A DNA stretch of 64,000 nt from Pseudopyrenochaeta lycopersici (taxonomy: Eukaryota > Ascomycota > Dothideomycetes > Pleosporales > Pseudopyrenochaetaceae): positions 1 through 64,000 of the forward strand of contig NHZP01000083.1 in the NCBI GenBank assembly GCA_003313425.1, given 5' to 3'. Shown here one piece after another: positions 34,246 to 43,990 of this stretch. The notes below the pieces were generated by a model, which was given only the letters and a program-made list of their open reading frames with translations, did no database searches and was not told where the DNA came from. Numbering within the stretch: position 1 is the stretch's first letter; the number at the start of each line of letters is the position of its first letter. A program made the translations under genes and the position numbers.

Positions 34246-37200
34246 GACTACGTGGCAGCTCAGAGAGAATGGAAAGAGGAAGGAAGAGCAAAGATGGACG
34301 GTGACCCCTTTTTAGTGGACGTTAGACTTAATGGAACTGACTTCGTTACCGGTCTCGTAGACTCAGGCTGCCTTTGCTACTCCGCTATAAGTGAACGACT
34401 CTTTCAATCTCTGAGATTGCCATCGTTGAAGATAGCACCGCGCCGGTTAGAAGGAGCCGCAGGGAAGAACGCAGAATCAACGACAATCCTGAACACTATC
34501 ACCTACGCCTCAATCGATATAGATGGACACCAGCAGGAGCGCATCTTCTTTTACGTAGTCCCTGGCCTCACGTACGACCTAATCCTCGGAAACCCATGGC
34601 TAGAAGATGCTGATGTCACTATCTCTACAAGACGGGGCTGCTTGGACATCGGCGTGTCTGGCATCCGCGTTTGGAACCGCAAGAAGACGTTGCGCAGGCC
34701 GCCCCAGTTCAAGGCCGCACAACTTATAGCTAGTGCGTTTCTGGCTGAAGTAAGAAGAAATCGTAGGAAGAACCGACAGGAAGGTATCAATCTTGATACA
34801 GGAGTATACGCTGTCTCGATCGCAGATATCGAGAAAGCTCTGAAGCCACGCAAACGATCGGACCCTAAGGTCAAACTGCCACCTCATTACCAGAAGTGGT
34901 TGAAGGCTTTTGATCAGCACCTAGCGGAGAAGCTACCACCTCACAGGGAGGGTGTCGATCTGCACATTGAGATTGAGAAAGACCAGAACGGATCTGAAAA
35001 AACGATTCCTTGGGGACCTCTCTACGGCATGGGCCGAGAAGAACTGCTCGTATTAAGGAAGACTCTCACTGAGCTGTTAGATAAAGAGTTCATTCGAGCC
35101 AGCAACTCGCCGGCTGCCGCGCCAGTGTTAATGGTCAAAAAGCCCGGAGGAGGAGTCCGATTCTGCGTAGACTATCGTGGCCTGAACAACATCACTAAGA
35201 AGGACCGCTACCCACTCCCGTTGTTCACTGAAACATTGAGAAACGTAGCGAAGGCGCGATGGTTCACGAAGCTTGACGTCATTGCAGCATTCCACAAGAT
35301 ACGACTAGCGAAAGGAGAAGAATGGAAAACAGCCTTCCGGACGAGATACGGATTGTTCGAATGGCGCGTAGTTCCTTTTGGATTAACAGGAGCACCCGCT
35401 GCCTTTCAGCGGTATATAAATAGTGTTCTGCAGGATTACTTGGACGACTTTGTATCTGCATACATCGACGACATCCTGATTTACTCCTCAGGGTCCCTCC
35501 AAGACCACCGGCAGAAGGTTGGAAGAGTCCTTCAACGTCTGATGGACGCCGGACTCCAGATTGATATTGACAAGTGTGAGTTCGAAACTAAGAGAGTCAA
35601 ATACCTTGGATACATTATTGAGGCAGAAGTCGGAATACGAGTTGACCCCGACAAGATTGCCGCCATACGTGATTGGGCCACGCCATCGTCCGTGAAGGCC
35701 GTACGAGGGTTTATTGGATTCGCCAACTTTTACCGAGTTTTTATACCAGAGTTCTCCGATATCGCTGAACCCCTCACTAATCTAACAAGAAAGGACGTCC
35801 CCTTCCGATGGGACGAAGCGTGTCAAGAAGCATTTGAGAAGATCAAAGAGCTCCTTATCACAGCACCAATATTGGCTCATTTTGATCCAGAAAAGGAGAC
35901 CTTGTTGGAAGCAGATTCGTCTGGACACGCTACTGGTGGCTTACTCTTACAGAAGGACAAGAACAGCAATTGGCAACCTGTTGCTTATTATTCTAAGAAG
36001 CACTCAGCGACAGAAGCTAATTACCCAATCCACGATAAGGAGCTCCTTGCTATCGTCCGTTGTTTGGAAGCCTGGGAGCCAGAGTTGCACATGGTTAAGC
36101 ACTTCACTATCTTAACTGATCACAAGAACCTGAAATACTTTTACACTGAGAGACAACTATCAGAGAGACAAGTGCGCTGGTCAGAATTCCTCTCAAGGTT
36201 CAACTTCACCCTCGAATGGAAGCCCGGGAAGATGATGGGAAAGCCTGACGCATTGTCACGACGAGAACAGGACCTGCCCGCCAACTATGACGACGAACGC
36301 CTCCGATCTCGGTTCAAACGGCTCTTTCAGAATAAGCACCTCAGGAACACTCAAGTCCTATCTCTCGCCTCATCACTAACCAATATCGATTTTGCGAAGA
36401 GTGTACGACTGTTCGAAGATGACCAAATGCAAGAACTATGGCATAAGAGTCGACAGCAGGACAAACTCTACCGAGAGCTCACTACCCTGGTAATACGCAA
36501 AGAGAGAAACCTTCCAGTAGATCTGCAGAAAGAGAAATCCGTAAGCATGGCGGAATGCTCCGTGGACGAGAGAGGCTTGCTACGATTTCGAGGAAGGATC
36601 TGGATTCCAAATTGCGAACCACTACGCACCCAGATCATTCAAAATATCCACGACTCGCATATTACTGGACACCCTGGGAGAGATCTCACCTACGCAATCC
36701 TATCAAGGCAGTTCTTTTGGTCGGGTGCTGCGAGTGACGTGCGACAATTTGTTCGAAACTGCGAAGTGTGCGGGAGAAACACTATATGGAGGGAGACGAA
36801 GAAGGGCCTCCTCAAGCCAATGCCAATACCTGAACGTATCTGGGGGGAAATCTCCATCGACTTTATCACGGACTTGCCGCTATCAGGGCGAGACAATGCT
36901 CCAAGCTGCATGGTTCTGACAGATCGGCTTACAAAAGGAGTAGAACTAGAGAGTATGCACGATCTCTCCGCTGAAGCAGTCGCACAAAGGCTCTTTGAAC
37001 GCCACTACCCAATTCATGGCATCCCTACTGCAATCACGAGCGATAGAGGCCCTCAATTTGTCAGCGATCTATGGAGATATTTTTGCAGACTCTTAAATAT
37101 CGAGCAACGACTATCAACTGCTTATCACCCACAAACTGATGGTGCTACTGAACGGATGAACCAAGAGATTGAGAAGATGATTCGCATTTGGGCAACCTAC

Positions 37201-37932
37201 ACGCAGGAGAACTGGTCAACACTCCTGCCTATTATTATGGGAGCGATCAACAACCGAGAGGCATCATCTACAGGACTAAGCCCTTTTTTCTTTATGCACG
37301 GATACCATAACGAGCCAATACAGCTTGTTGAAGAGCGCACAATCCAGGACCGAACAAAGAAGGATGGCGAAGTACTAGCAGAAGATTTCCTTAAAAGACT
37401 TCAAGACGCAACAGAATGGGCCCAAGCTGCAATAGCTATGGCACAGGAGAAACAACAACACCAAGCTAACAGAACCCGAACAGCAGCACCGCAGTACAAG
37501 GAGGGAGACTGGGTATTCCTTAACCTGAGGAATGTAAAAACATCAAGACCCTCGAAGAAGCTAGACTGGTTGCATGGCAAGTACCGAGTTGTACGACAAG
37601 TTAGCTCCCACGCATATAAGCTTGACGTTCCTGGTAGGATACATCCCGTTTTCCACGTTGATGTACTACGGCCTGCACCAAACGATCCCCTCCCATCCCA
37701 GAAGACTGGGGACAGCCAACCAGGGCCCTTACTTATTGACGGAGAGGAAGCCTGGCTAGTTGAGCGAATATTAGACGAAAGGGCTACAAGGCGGGGCCGA
37801 AGACACTTTAAAGAAGCACGTGTGAAGTGGGTTGACTATGCGGACCCAACCTGGGAGCCAGTTGAGAATGTGCGTAAGACTGAGGCATGGAAGCTATGGA
37901 CGAAGACGCGCAGAAAGGGAGGAGGGGGGTAA
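34246..37932 (+). CDS. pol: Pol polyprotein with chromodomain
   Basis: The frame continues directly from gag after its UAG and has no ATG of its own until well inside, so translation probably depends on the gag start. Domains in order are protease (LVDSGC), reverse transcriptase (FCVDYRGLNNITKKDRYPLP, with catalytic YIDD at 35461-35472), RNase H (ADSSGHATGGLLL, LTDHKNLKYF), integrase zinc site (HDSHITGHPGR, CEVCGR), integrase core (ISIDFITDLP, TSDRGPQFVSD, GATERMNQEIE) and a chromodomain (WLVERILDERATR, VKWVDYADPTWEPVENV) near the end. No stop or frame shift is seen. The stop TAA lies directly before the 3' LTR, and the purine tract encodes the final Gly run. Confidence 0.95.
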   Translation, partial: DYVAAQREWKEEGRAKMDGDPFLVDVRLNGTDFVTGLVDSGCLCYSAISERLFQSLRLPSLKIAPRRLEGAAGKNAESTTILNTITYASIDIDGHQQERIFFYVVPGLTYDLILGNPWLEDADVTISTRRGCLDIGVSGIRVWNRKKTLRRPPQFKAAQLIASAFLAEVRRNRRKNRQEGINLDTGVYAVSIADIEKALKPRKRSDPKVKLPPHYQKWLKAFDQHLAEKLPPHREGVDLHIEIEKDQNGSEKTIPWGPLYGMGREELLVLRKTLTELLDKEFIRASNSPAAAPVLMVKKPGGGVRFCVDYRGLNNITKKDRYPLPLFTETLRNVAKARWFTKLDVIAAFHKIRLAKGEEWKTAFRTRYGLFEWRVVPFGLTGAPAAFQRYINSVLQDYLDDFVSAYIDDILIYSSGSLQDHRQKVGRVLQRLMDAGLQIDIDKCEFETKRVKYLGYIIEAEVGIRVDPDKIAAIRDWATPSSVKAVRGFIGFANFYRVFIPEFSDIAEPLTNLTRKDVPFRWDEACQEAFEKIKELLITAPILAHFDPEKETLLEADSSGHATGGLLLQKDKNSNWQPVAYYSKKHSATEANYPIHDKELLAIVRCLEAWEPELHMVKHFTILTDHKNLKYFYTERQLSERQVRWSEFLSRFNFTLEWKPGKMMGKPDALSRREQDLPANYDDERLRSRFKRLFQNKHLRNTQVLSLASSLTNIDFAKSVRLFEDDQMQELWHKSRQQDKLYRELTTLVIRKERNLPVDLQKEKSVSMAECSVDERGLLRFRGRIWIPNCEPLRTQIIQNIHDSHITGHPGRDLTYAILSRQFFWSGAASDVRQFVRNCEVCGRNTIWRETKKGLLKPMPIPERIWGEISIDFITDLPLSGRDNAPSCMVLTDRLTKGVELESMHDLSAEAVAQRLFERHYPIHGIPTAITSDRGPQFVSDLWRYFCRLLNIEQRLSTAYHPQTDGATERMNQEIEKMIRIWATYTQENWSTLLPIIMGAINNREASSTGLSPFFFMHGYHNEPIQLVEERTIQDRTKKDGEVLAEDFLKRLQDATEWAQAAIAMAQEKQQHQANRTRTAAPQYKEGDWVFLNLRNVKTSRPSKKLDWLHGKYRVVRQVSSHAYKLDVPGRIHPVFHVDVLRPAPNDPLPSQKTGDSQPGPLLIDGEEAWLVERILDERATRRGRRHFKEARVKWVDYADPTWEPVENVRKTEAWKLWTKTRRKGGGG
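37914..37930 (+). promoter_or_regulatory. Polypurine tract
   Basis: AAAGGGAGGAGGGGGGT immediately precedes the pol stop and the 3' LTR, the position where plus-strand DNA synthesis is primed in LTR elements. It overlaps the end of pol. Confidence 0.85.
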
Positions 37933-38105
37933 TGTAACGGGCTAGGCCAGTGCTCGAGGCTGCGCCGTCGTGCACGGATATACGGCTCGTGCACGGAAAA
38001 CTTTGTACCTCGCGTGGCACCCAATTCTCCTCTTTTCTTCCTATCTTGGTTGTAGATAGCATCTGGACTAGATAGCTGGAATCCAGTTACTAGAGACCGC
38101 TCACA
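37933..38105 (+). repeat. 3' LTR of the gypsy element
   Basis: 173 bp; I see no difference from 32874-33046. It is followed directly by the ATAAC duplication and then the trypsin coding sequence. Confidence 0.93.
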
Positions 38106-38308
38106 ATAACCGTGTTGGCATTCAGCAGAGTACCGGCACAGAAGGGCTCCCCAGCTGAAGTCTGGATGCTAACAATAAAGGGGAATTCGCCAGCCGCAGC
38201 CGCTGTTCCACCAACAATCTGCGTCTCCTGTTTTTCTGGGATAGCAGCCGCGAACAAGAGCACAGGCATCGCGAGCGCTGCAAGAAGAAGGGAGAGAGCC
38301 AGTGCTAT
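38106..38308 (-). pseudogene. Trypsin-like serine protease, 5' part; start codon lost?
   Basis: The minus strand reads a hydrophobic signal-like stretch ([20 protein letters not shown]), a short propeptide (IPEKQETQ), the mature N-terminus [14 protein letters not shown] and [12 protein letters not shown], then enters the retroelement. The first ATG after the TATA box is at 38269, inside the hydrophobic core. The codon in the right place to start a proper signal peptide, 38306-38308, is ATA. A single G to A change, a RIP-type CA to TA step on the other strand, would explain this. Starting there would give 258 residues, normal for a fungal trypsin; starting at 38269 gives 245 with a very short signal. 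Confidence 0.85.
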
Positions 38309-38479
38309 TGTACTAGATGGGAGGGGTAGAAACCTGTTGTTAATGGAGACCGACGAGTTTAGTAACGAGAGAACAAAAGCTAGCTGGCTGGTTTGCAAAG
38401 AGAGGGAGCTCGTCGGTTCTTATATACAGCGCACGCTGTCTTCTGTAAAGAAGCAGGTCTTGCGTACCTTCCTACAGTA
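38309..38479 (-). promoter_or_regulatory. Trypsin promoter with TATA box
   Basis: GTATATAAGA on the minus strand (about 38412-38424) lies about 110 bp before the expected start codon, followed by a CT-rich leader. The MITE at 38480-38736 begins about 60 bp upstream of this TATA box, so any upstream activating sites have been displaced. Confidence 0.55.
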
Positions 38480-38736
38480 ACACCCCTGCCCAGGTCGTTA
38501 GCGCCAACACAGTCTCGCTTCAGGGTTTTTTACCACTCTTACTGGCTAGAGGGCTGTTCAGCTGTATTTTAGGTTTATTTTTGCTGGGAGAGAGGCGTTG
38601 TTACCCTTAAAAATACCCTTGTAAGCGTAATGCATCCTTGACTAGTGCTAAATTACCCATGACTAGCGATAGAATACTAGATAACAATTGGCTGGTAAAC
38701 CCTATGTGTTAGCGCTAACGACCTGGGCAGGGGTGT
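38480..38736. mobile_element. MITE in the trypsin promoter
   Basis: About 33-bp inverted repeats (38480-38512 and 38704-38736) share ACACCCCTGCCCAGGTCGTT and the next bases, with few mismatches. The 257-bp body has no coding capacity. The left flank is TA and the right TG, compatible with a TA duplication with one changed base. It lies just upstream of the trypsin TATA box. Confidence 0.75.
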
Positions 38737-38888
38737 TGAGTGTACACGAGCTTGGACGCCCGCCGTCTGTTCATGCGAGGTCCTACACGTCCGGACGAAC
38801 AAATTGCTTCACCATGAAGGCGATTGGTAATGAAGCGCAGGAACACCGCCTCGATGTACACGTAACAACCTACGCAAATAGCTAATTA

Positions 38889-39078
38889 GCTAGACAGGGG
38901 ACAGAAAGGATTCTACAAGATTCTACAGGATTTTGGTCAATAAAGCCAATAGCTGACTCTAGATTGATTTTAGCTAACATAACTCAAGCAGTACGTGACA
39001 CAGACCAGCGTTAGCGATTGGCTTTATTAACCAAAATCCTTCAGAATCCTTCAAAATCCTTTCCGTCCCCTGTCTAGC
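38889..39078. mobile_element. Foldback MITE, TA-flanked
   Basis: This 190-bp unit has long inverted repeats of about 65 bp each, starting GCTAGACAGGGGAC and reaching AATAAAGCCAAT, with about 58 bp between them. TA lies on both sides (38887-38888 and 39079-39080). There is no coding capacity. The single-stranded form would fold into a long hairpin. The inner arms repeat GGATTCTACA-like units. Confidence 0.8.
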
Positions 39079-39080
39079 TA

Positions 39081-39439
39081 TTGGCCATTTGCGCAGGTTT
39101 TCACGGTAATTAGTCCTGCTAAGCACTAGAGTCGACTCAGCTAGGTCTGTAAGGCTCTAGCATGTTGCAAAACAAGCGGGATAGGAGCGAAGAAGGGAGG
39201 TCCAATGGTAGGCTAATCAGCTGCTACCTTGTTCAGTGCATTAATCTCCACCAGACAACTAGGTTAGTTATAGAGTATGTTGTCGTGACCATGTAGAGTG
39301 CTGTAGGTGTTACGGGGGTTCCACTTACTAAGCTTTGGTCCGGGTTAGGGTAGGGATAGCTCTGCTGTGGCTTCGCCGAGGTAGTATTCAGGAGGATCGA
39401 GTACAGGAGTCAACTGCCTAATAGTAGGGTAGCTCTGTA
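39081..39439. other. Spacer, nothing recognised
   Basis: Balanced composition and no coding potential that I can support. Confidence 0.35.
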
Positions 39440-39737
39440 AGGCAGTCAACATGCACAGTTGGGACGGTCTTAGTTGAAGAAACTTAATTTAAAAGGAAAT
39501 AGACAAAATAGCAGATACCTCTTACCTTCGGGAGAGAGGTGCTGCCTATATACATAAGCTAGAGCAGGCTAGTCCCGATCCAGTTATCCAGCTAGGTAAA
39601 AGGTAAGAGGTAAGAGTTACCTTTCACCTGCGTCTAGTAACTTGGCAGGATCGTTACCTTTCACCTGCGTCTAGTAACTTAGAAGGATTCAACCCTTTCA
39701 CCTGCGTCTAGTAACCTAAAAGGATTAAACTCTAACA
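39440..39737 (-). repeat. LTR-like repeat, copy 2 of 3 (least mutated)
   Basis: Read on the minus strand it starts TGTTAGAGTTTAATCC just after a purine-rich GGAGGGGGGTCG, as a 3' LTR follows a polypurine tract. It contains three tandem units of about 31 bp with CACCTGCGTCTAGTAACTT. Copies 1 and 3 differ from it mainly by C to T and G to A. The interior of its element would lie to the right but is RIP-degraded, and no partner LTR was found before 43,760. Confidence 0.65.
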
Positions 39738-40289
39738 CGACCCCCCTCCTTTAAAATAGTAAGGGCCTCTAAACTAAGAGATAAAAATTTAAGATAAAAT
39801 ATAAGAAAACTATTTACTACTAAGTCCTTCTAACTTAGTAAATCTAGCAATAGGCTTTATATAGCGCTGCGCATGTCTAAACAGTTTCCTATATAAAACT
39901 GCTAAGCTCTAAGGTGTTTTCTAACACTTCTACCCTATAACGCGAAAATAGAACCTAAAGACCTTTGTATAATATATATAGGAGCAACCTTTATAATTTT
40001 TGTTTAGTAGTAAGGTCCCTAGACATAGCGCGCAAAGCGAGGCGTACTGCGCAGAGTAAGGGCGAAGGCGAGTAATTTTAAGGCTATAGATGCGCAAATT
40101 AAGGCTGAAGGCGCGCAAATCGAGGCTGCAGACGTGCAAACTAAGGCGAGGCTGCGCAAATTAAGGCTGCAGACGTGCAAACTAAGGCGAGGCCGCGCAA
40201 ATTAAGGCGCGCTAACTTAAGCAAAACTTTTAGATACCTTTATTACCGCTAAGATACTCTTCTGTAGCTAGCCTATCCTCGTTAAGTAG
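39738..40289. repeat. RIP-type interior with a minisatellite
   Basis: AT-rich debris of the element whose 3' LTR is at 39440-39737. From about 40021 to 40215 a GC-richer minisatellite appears: GCGCAAATTAAGGCTGCAGA followed by CGTGCAAACTAAGGCGAGGC repeats about twice in full, with shorter related units before and after. Confidence 0.6.
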
Positions 40290-40667
40290 TGTGCCGTTGC
40301 ACAGGGTACCTGGGCAATCAGGTGATGATGGGTTTCCTTTGTCAGCGAAATTTGATGATAAGACTTGGAGATGCGAGAGATCTCAACGTCATGCACCAAA
40401 CGTGATGCACCATGCACCACACACCACGAGAATTCACTTCAAAACTGAGATTTTGCAAAGTAGCTAGTGCATTAGCTACGTCAATTCATGAGATTTCAGA
40501 CCATTTTGTTTATTACTTTTAATCAGGCTCTATGCTTACCTTCGTTTTTGGCAGACTGCACAGGCAGGGCTGCTGCTGTTATCCACGCACGTTTGGATTC
40601 CAACGTTACCTCTCATTCACAACACCAGAACTGCGGGATTGTGCCGAACCACCTTGTTAACTCCACA
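40290..40667 (+). repeat. Solo LTR, GTAG-flanked
   Basis: A 378-bp repeat starting TGTGCCGTTG and ending CTCCACA. It matches 61949-62312 closely. GTAG occurs on both sides (40286-40289 and 40668-40671), as a 4-bp target duplication would look, so this copy is probably a solo LTR left by recombination. It is far less RIP-mutated than its surroundings. Its apparent ORF is a by-product. Confidence 0.65.
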
Positions 40668-40671
40668 GTAG

Positions 40672-43600
40672 TAACTAATTTAGAGGCATATAATAAGTAG
40701 GTAGCTTAGGCTTATTAGGCTGTCGCTAATAAAACAGATAAGCGTCGTAGTTATTAGGGTACTTAGTTACTAGGTACTAGGTAGGTTTTAGTTATCTAGT
40801 CTATTTAATTAAGTACTACTACTTACGCTCTTAGCAGCCTTTAACGCTAGTTTACTAGTAATTAAGAAAATTATTAATAAGCTACTTATCTTAAACCTTA
40901 CTATTAGGATTAATTACCTTAATAGCTACTAGCTAAGCTAGCGCTTAATCTAGAAGCCCTTTTAAAGGCGTAGGCTAAAGAAGCTTAGAGTAAAATATAA
41001 GAAAAACTCTGCTGCCTAACATGTCTAGTCAGAAGTCTAGTTAATACGCCTAGCTATTATACATAACTCTTATAATACTATAAGGCCCTACCTACTTAAG
41101 GTCTAGCTTCTTTAATTCCTATTTAGTAGACTAATTAATTATATTAACTATAACTTAGTCTCTAATAGTATACTTTAGTACTAAATAGTAAGAGGTATTA
41201 GCGTAGTAAGCTTATTCTTATTAAGCTTATAGTATTTATTCTTATAAATAAGTAACTAGATCTCTGTAGGTGTTTATAAGCTTATCTACCTAAATTTTAT
41301 TACTAGTTACAGTACTACTAAGCTTTTTATTATAGTTTTCTTTTAGGTGTATGTTACTATAAGAGTAATATCTAAGATCTATAAAGAATAGCGTTATGCC
41401 TATAAAGGCGTTAACTATATTATTAGCTTAAAACTTAGTAATATAAAGCTAGGCAGCCTAGTTAGTTTACGCGTAGTTAAGACACTAATAAAGATAAATT
41501 TCTAAGGCTTAATTTACCTACTTAGTCTACCTATCTATTTTAAGGTAATAAGCTATTAATAAGCGCTATTAGATATGTAGTTGCTTACAGACCCGCCTCT
41601 AAAACTACCTAACAAAATTTAAACTGCAGTTAGAGATAATACTAAGAAGAATACTATATAATTTAAAGACCTCTATAAAGCACCTAGTGTCAGGGACTAT
41701 ATTAGGTTTACTAGTATAGGAAGGTTAGTTGGGCAGTAAAGAGTGTATTACGTCGTGCGATAGACGAATCGCTGCTGAGCAGCGATAGGGTTCTACCCCC
41801 TTATATACTCTAGCTAATTCTACCCTAGTATAGGCTACTATAGGCTAAGTTAGCCTAGGCTAACCTATAGGGCTAATAATATCTCCCTTCTTAGGGCTAA
41901 TCGCCCTAAGTAGTAACTATAACTTTACTTAGGCCTAAGTAGTTCTACTTTAATATTTTTAGCGTAGGTTAGGCTAAGAAGCGTATATAGATAATAGTTA
42001 TAGGCTATTATAGCTTATAAGGGAGGGTTTTAATAGTATAGAGGCTCTTTAAGTATTATCTATACTAAATATATAGAGCGCTTTTACTAGTAAAGGTAAC
42101 CTTCCTCTCTCTTATCTTTACCTTCTTCTAGCCTACTATAATCCTAAGTAGGTAGTAGCTAGTAGGTCTATATAATAAGGCCTCTCTAGAGTTCCTCCTC
42201 TATCTATCTTATACTCTACTTCTACTTTTTTAATAGGTTTTAAGGGTCTTTAGGAGGTCTAATAATATCCCTAGAAAGAGGAAGAGTAAGCTATTTTAGG
42301 CTATAATAGAGTTAAATAGGGTAAAATAGGGTAAAATAGGGCTAACTAGAGTATAGGAAACTACTATTTACTAATTTAGCCTTCTATAAACCTATTTCGC
42401 CTCTTATAGATAGTACTATAGTTAGAAATAACTTTATAAAGTCTAGCTAGGCTACTCTATACCCTTACGCCCGCTATATTACTTTTTATATAAAGGGGAA
42501 CTATAAGTTCTTAGGTAAGGTTAGATATATTATACTAGTAGTATTAGGGGATAACACTGCGCTCTATAAGAGCTAGTCTTCTACTAGCCCTAATAGGGTA
42601 ACTATATCCTTTAAGAGGTACTTCTAGTGCTTTATCTATAACTAGGAGTACTATACTATATATATATATAGCTTCTAATAGGCTATAAGAGGGTATATAA
42701 GGCTATTATACCTTAAATAGCTCTCTAAGGACCTTAAGAGTAATCTAGAGGAGATTTAAGAGTTACTTAGTTAGCTCTGCACTAGTAAGACCTGTGTTCG
42801 CGTTTGCGCCCCTCCTGTTGCCCCTGCTAATAGCAAAACGCCCTCTATGTCTATTAGCTACACCTATAAGGAAGACGTGCTCTTAGATAAGTAGCTAAGT
42901 ATTAAGAGGTATTAGCTTATAGAACTCTACTACCCTATAGCTAAGGCGTTATCTAAGTAAGTAGGATTGCCTTAGGAGAAGGTATTATAGGCTATTATAA
43001 GGCTAACTAAGGCTTTTTAGGGAGTACAGCCCTTATTCTAGCTATCTTTGCCTCTACAGTAGCACTATTAATAAGGAGGAGGACTGCTAGGCTAACGTTT
43101 GTCCTAAAGGCTGTAAGCGCGATAAGAAGACTATTACTACTAAGTTTAAGGCTACTAAGCGCTCTTTAGAGGTAGCTGTAGCTGCTAAGATAGAGTAGGA
43201 TGCTAATAGGTCTAACACGCCCTCTAAGAAAGTATAGTAGGCTCTCTTAGGCTATTATACCCTAGCTAACCTTAAACAGGCTAAGGCTAGTAGGTATATA
43301 ATGAATATTTAGAAGGAAAATAAGAGGAAGAGGGCTAAGTTAGTATTCTAGATTAGTAAGTTATTGTAGTGTCTTCTAGGTTATAATAGGGCTCTTAGTC
43401 TAAGATATACTGTCGTGGGTTCATAGGGGGCTAGGAATGCTATTAAACACCTGTAAACCTGTTAGGAAACTTAGGTAAAGGTAATTCCTGCTCCTTTACC
43501 CTATAGCACCCTATCTTAGTCTATAATAGTTTATACTTATCTATTATTTCCTCCTTTTTATTTAGGTAGTTATTCTTAATACTTAATAGGTTGTAGTAGG

Positions 43601-43759
43601 CTAGAATAGGCTATTATAGGCTTTTTCCCCCTCTAAGATAGGATTTAGTGTTTCTACTAAAATTTCTGTAAGGTATTTAATAATACATTAAGTCCTAGCT
43701 CTTAGGAATTCTCTTCTTTAGAGTAGCCTTCCTATTTTACTAAGTATTCCTATTAGCTA
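40672..43759. repeat. AT-rich RIP-type block
   Basis: No gene can be read. There are scattered GC-richer remnants (about 41730-41800, with the hairpin CGCTGCTGAGCAGCG, and 42780-42860). TGTCAGGGAC near 41690 could be an LTR tip. The block is probably several old, overlapping LTR elements. Confidence 0.5.
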
Positions 43760-43990
43760 TGTAACGTATGGTTTCAGGCAATAGTACTTGCTTCACACTA
43801 CAGATAATAGTGAAGGGATAGTTCTGTATTACTGTAACTCAGATATAGGAGAGAATAATACTTGTTGCCCCCGCTCTGCGCAGCTAGCGTAGGTTTTAAG
43901 CAGGTCTATTACGGTGCGCGCTAGCCCTTAAAAAGGTCTAGCGCAACTACACTATAATACTAAGGTTTAGATTTATAATACTTTATTATA
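43760..43990 (-). repeat. 3' LTR of the RIP-inactivated gypsy element
   Basis: 231 bp, beginning TGTAACGTATGG and ending CTTTATTATA. It aligns end to end with 50729-50959, with differences almost all C/T or G/A; GC-rich core GCGCAGCTAGCG is shared. Confidence 0.85.

Larger units (their letters stand above)
32874..38105 (+). mobile_element. Complete Ty3/gypsy chromovirus-type retrotransposon
   Basis: The 5232-bp element has 173-bp LTRs that read as identical, flanking 5-bp duplications ATAAC (32869-32873 and 38106-38110), a primer site directly after the 5' LTR, gag, pol and a purine tract before the 3' LTR. No RIP-type damage is visible. Identical LTRs mean insertion was very recent on a genome time scale. 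It sits inside a trypsin gene in the opposite orientation. The chromodomain at the end of Pol places it among chromoviruses, and the self-complementary primer site recalls the Tf1/sushi group. Confidence 0.95.

Noticed and set aside
40488..40700. Small secreted-like protein (70 residues) and its relative at 62134-62322
   Set aside because: Both frames lie within the two copies of one LTR and are truncated differently; better explained as repeat sequence.
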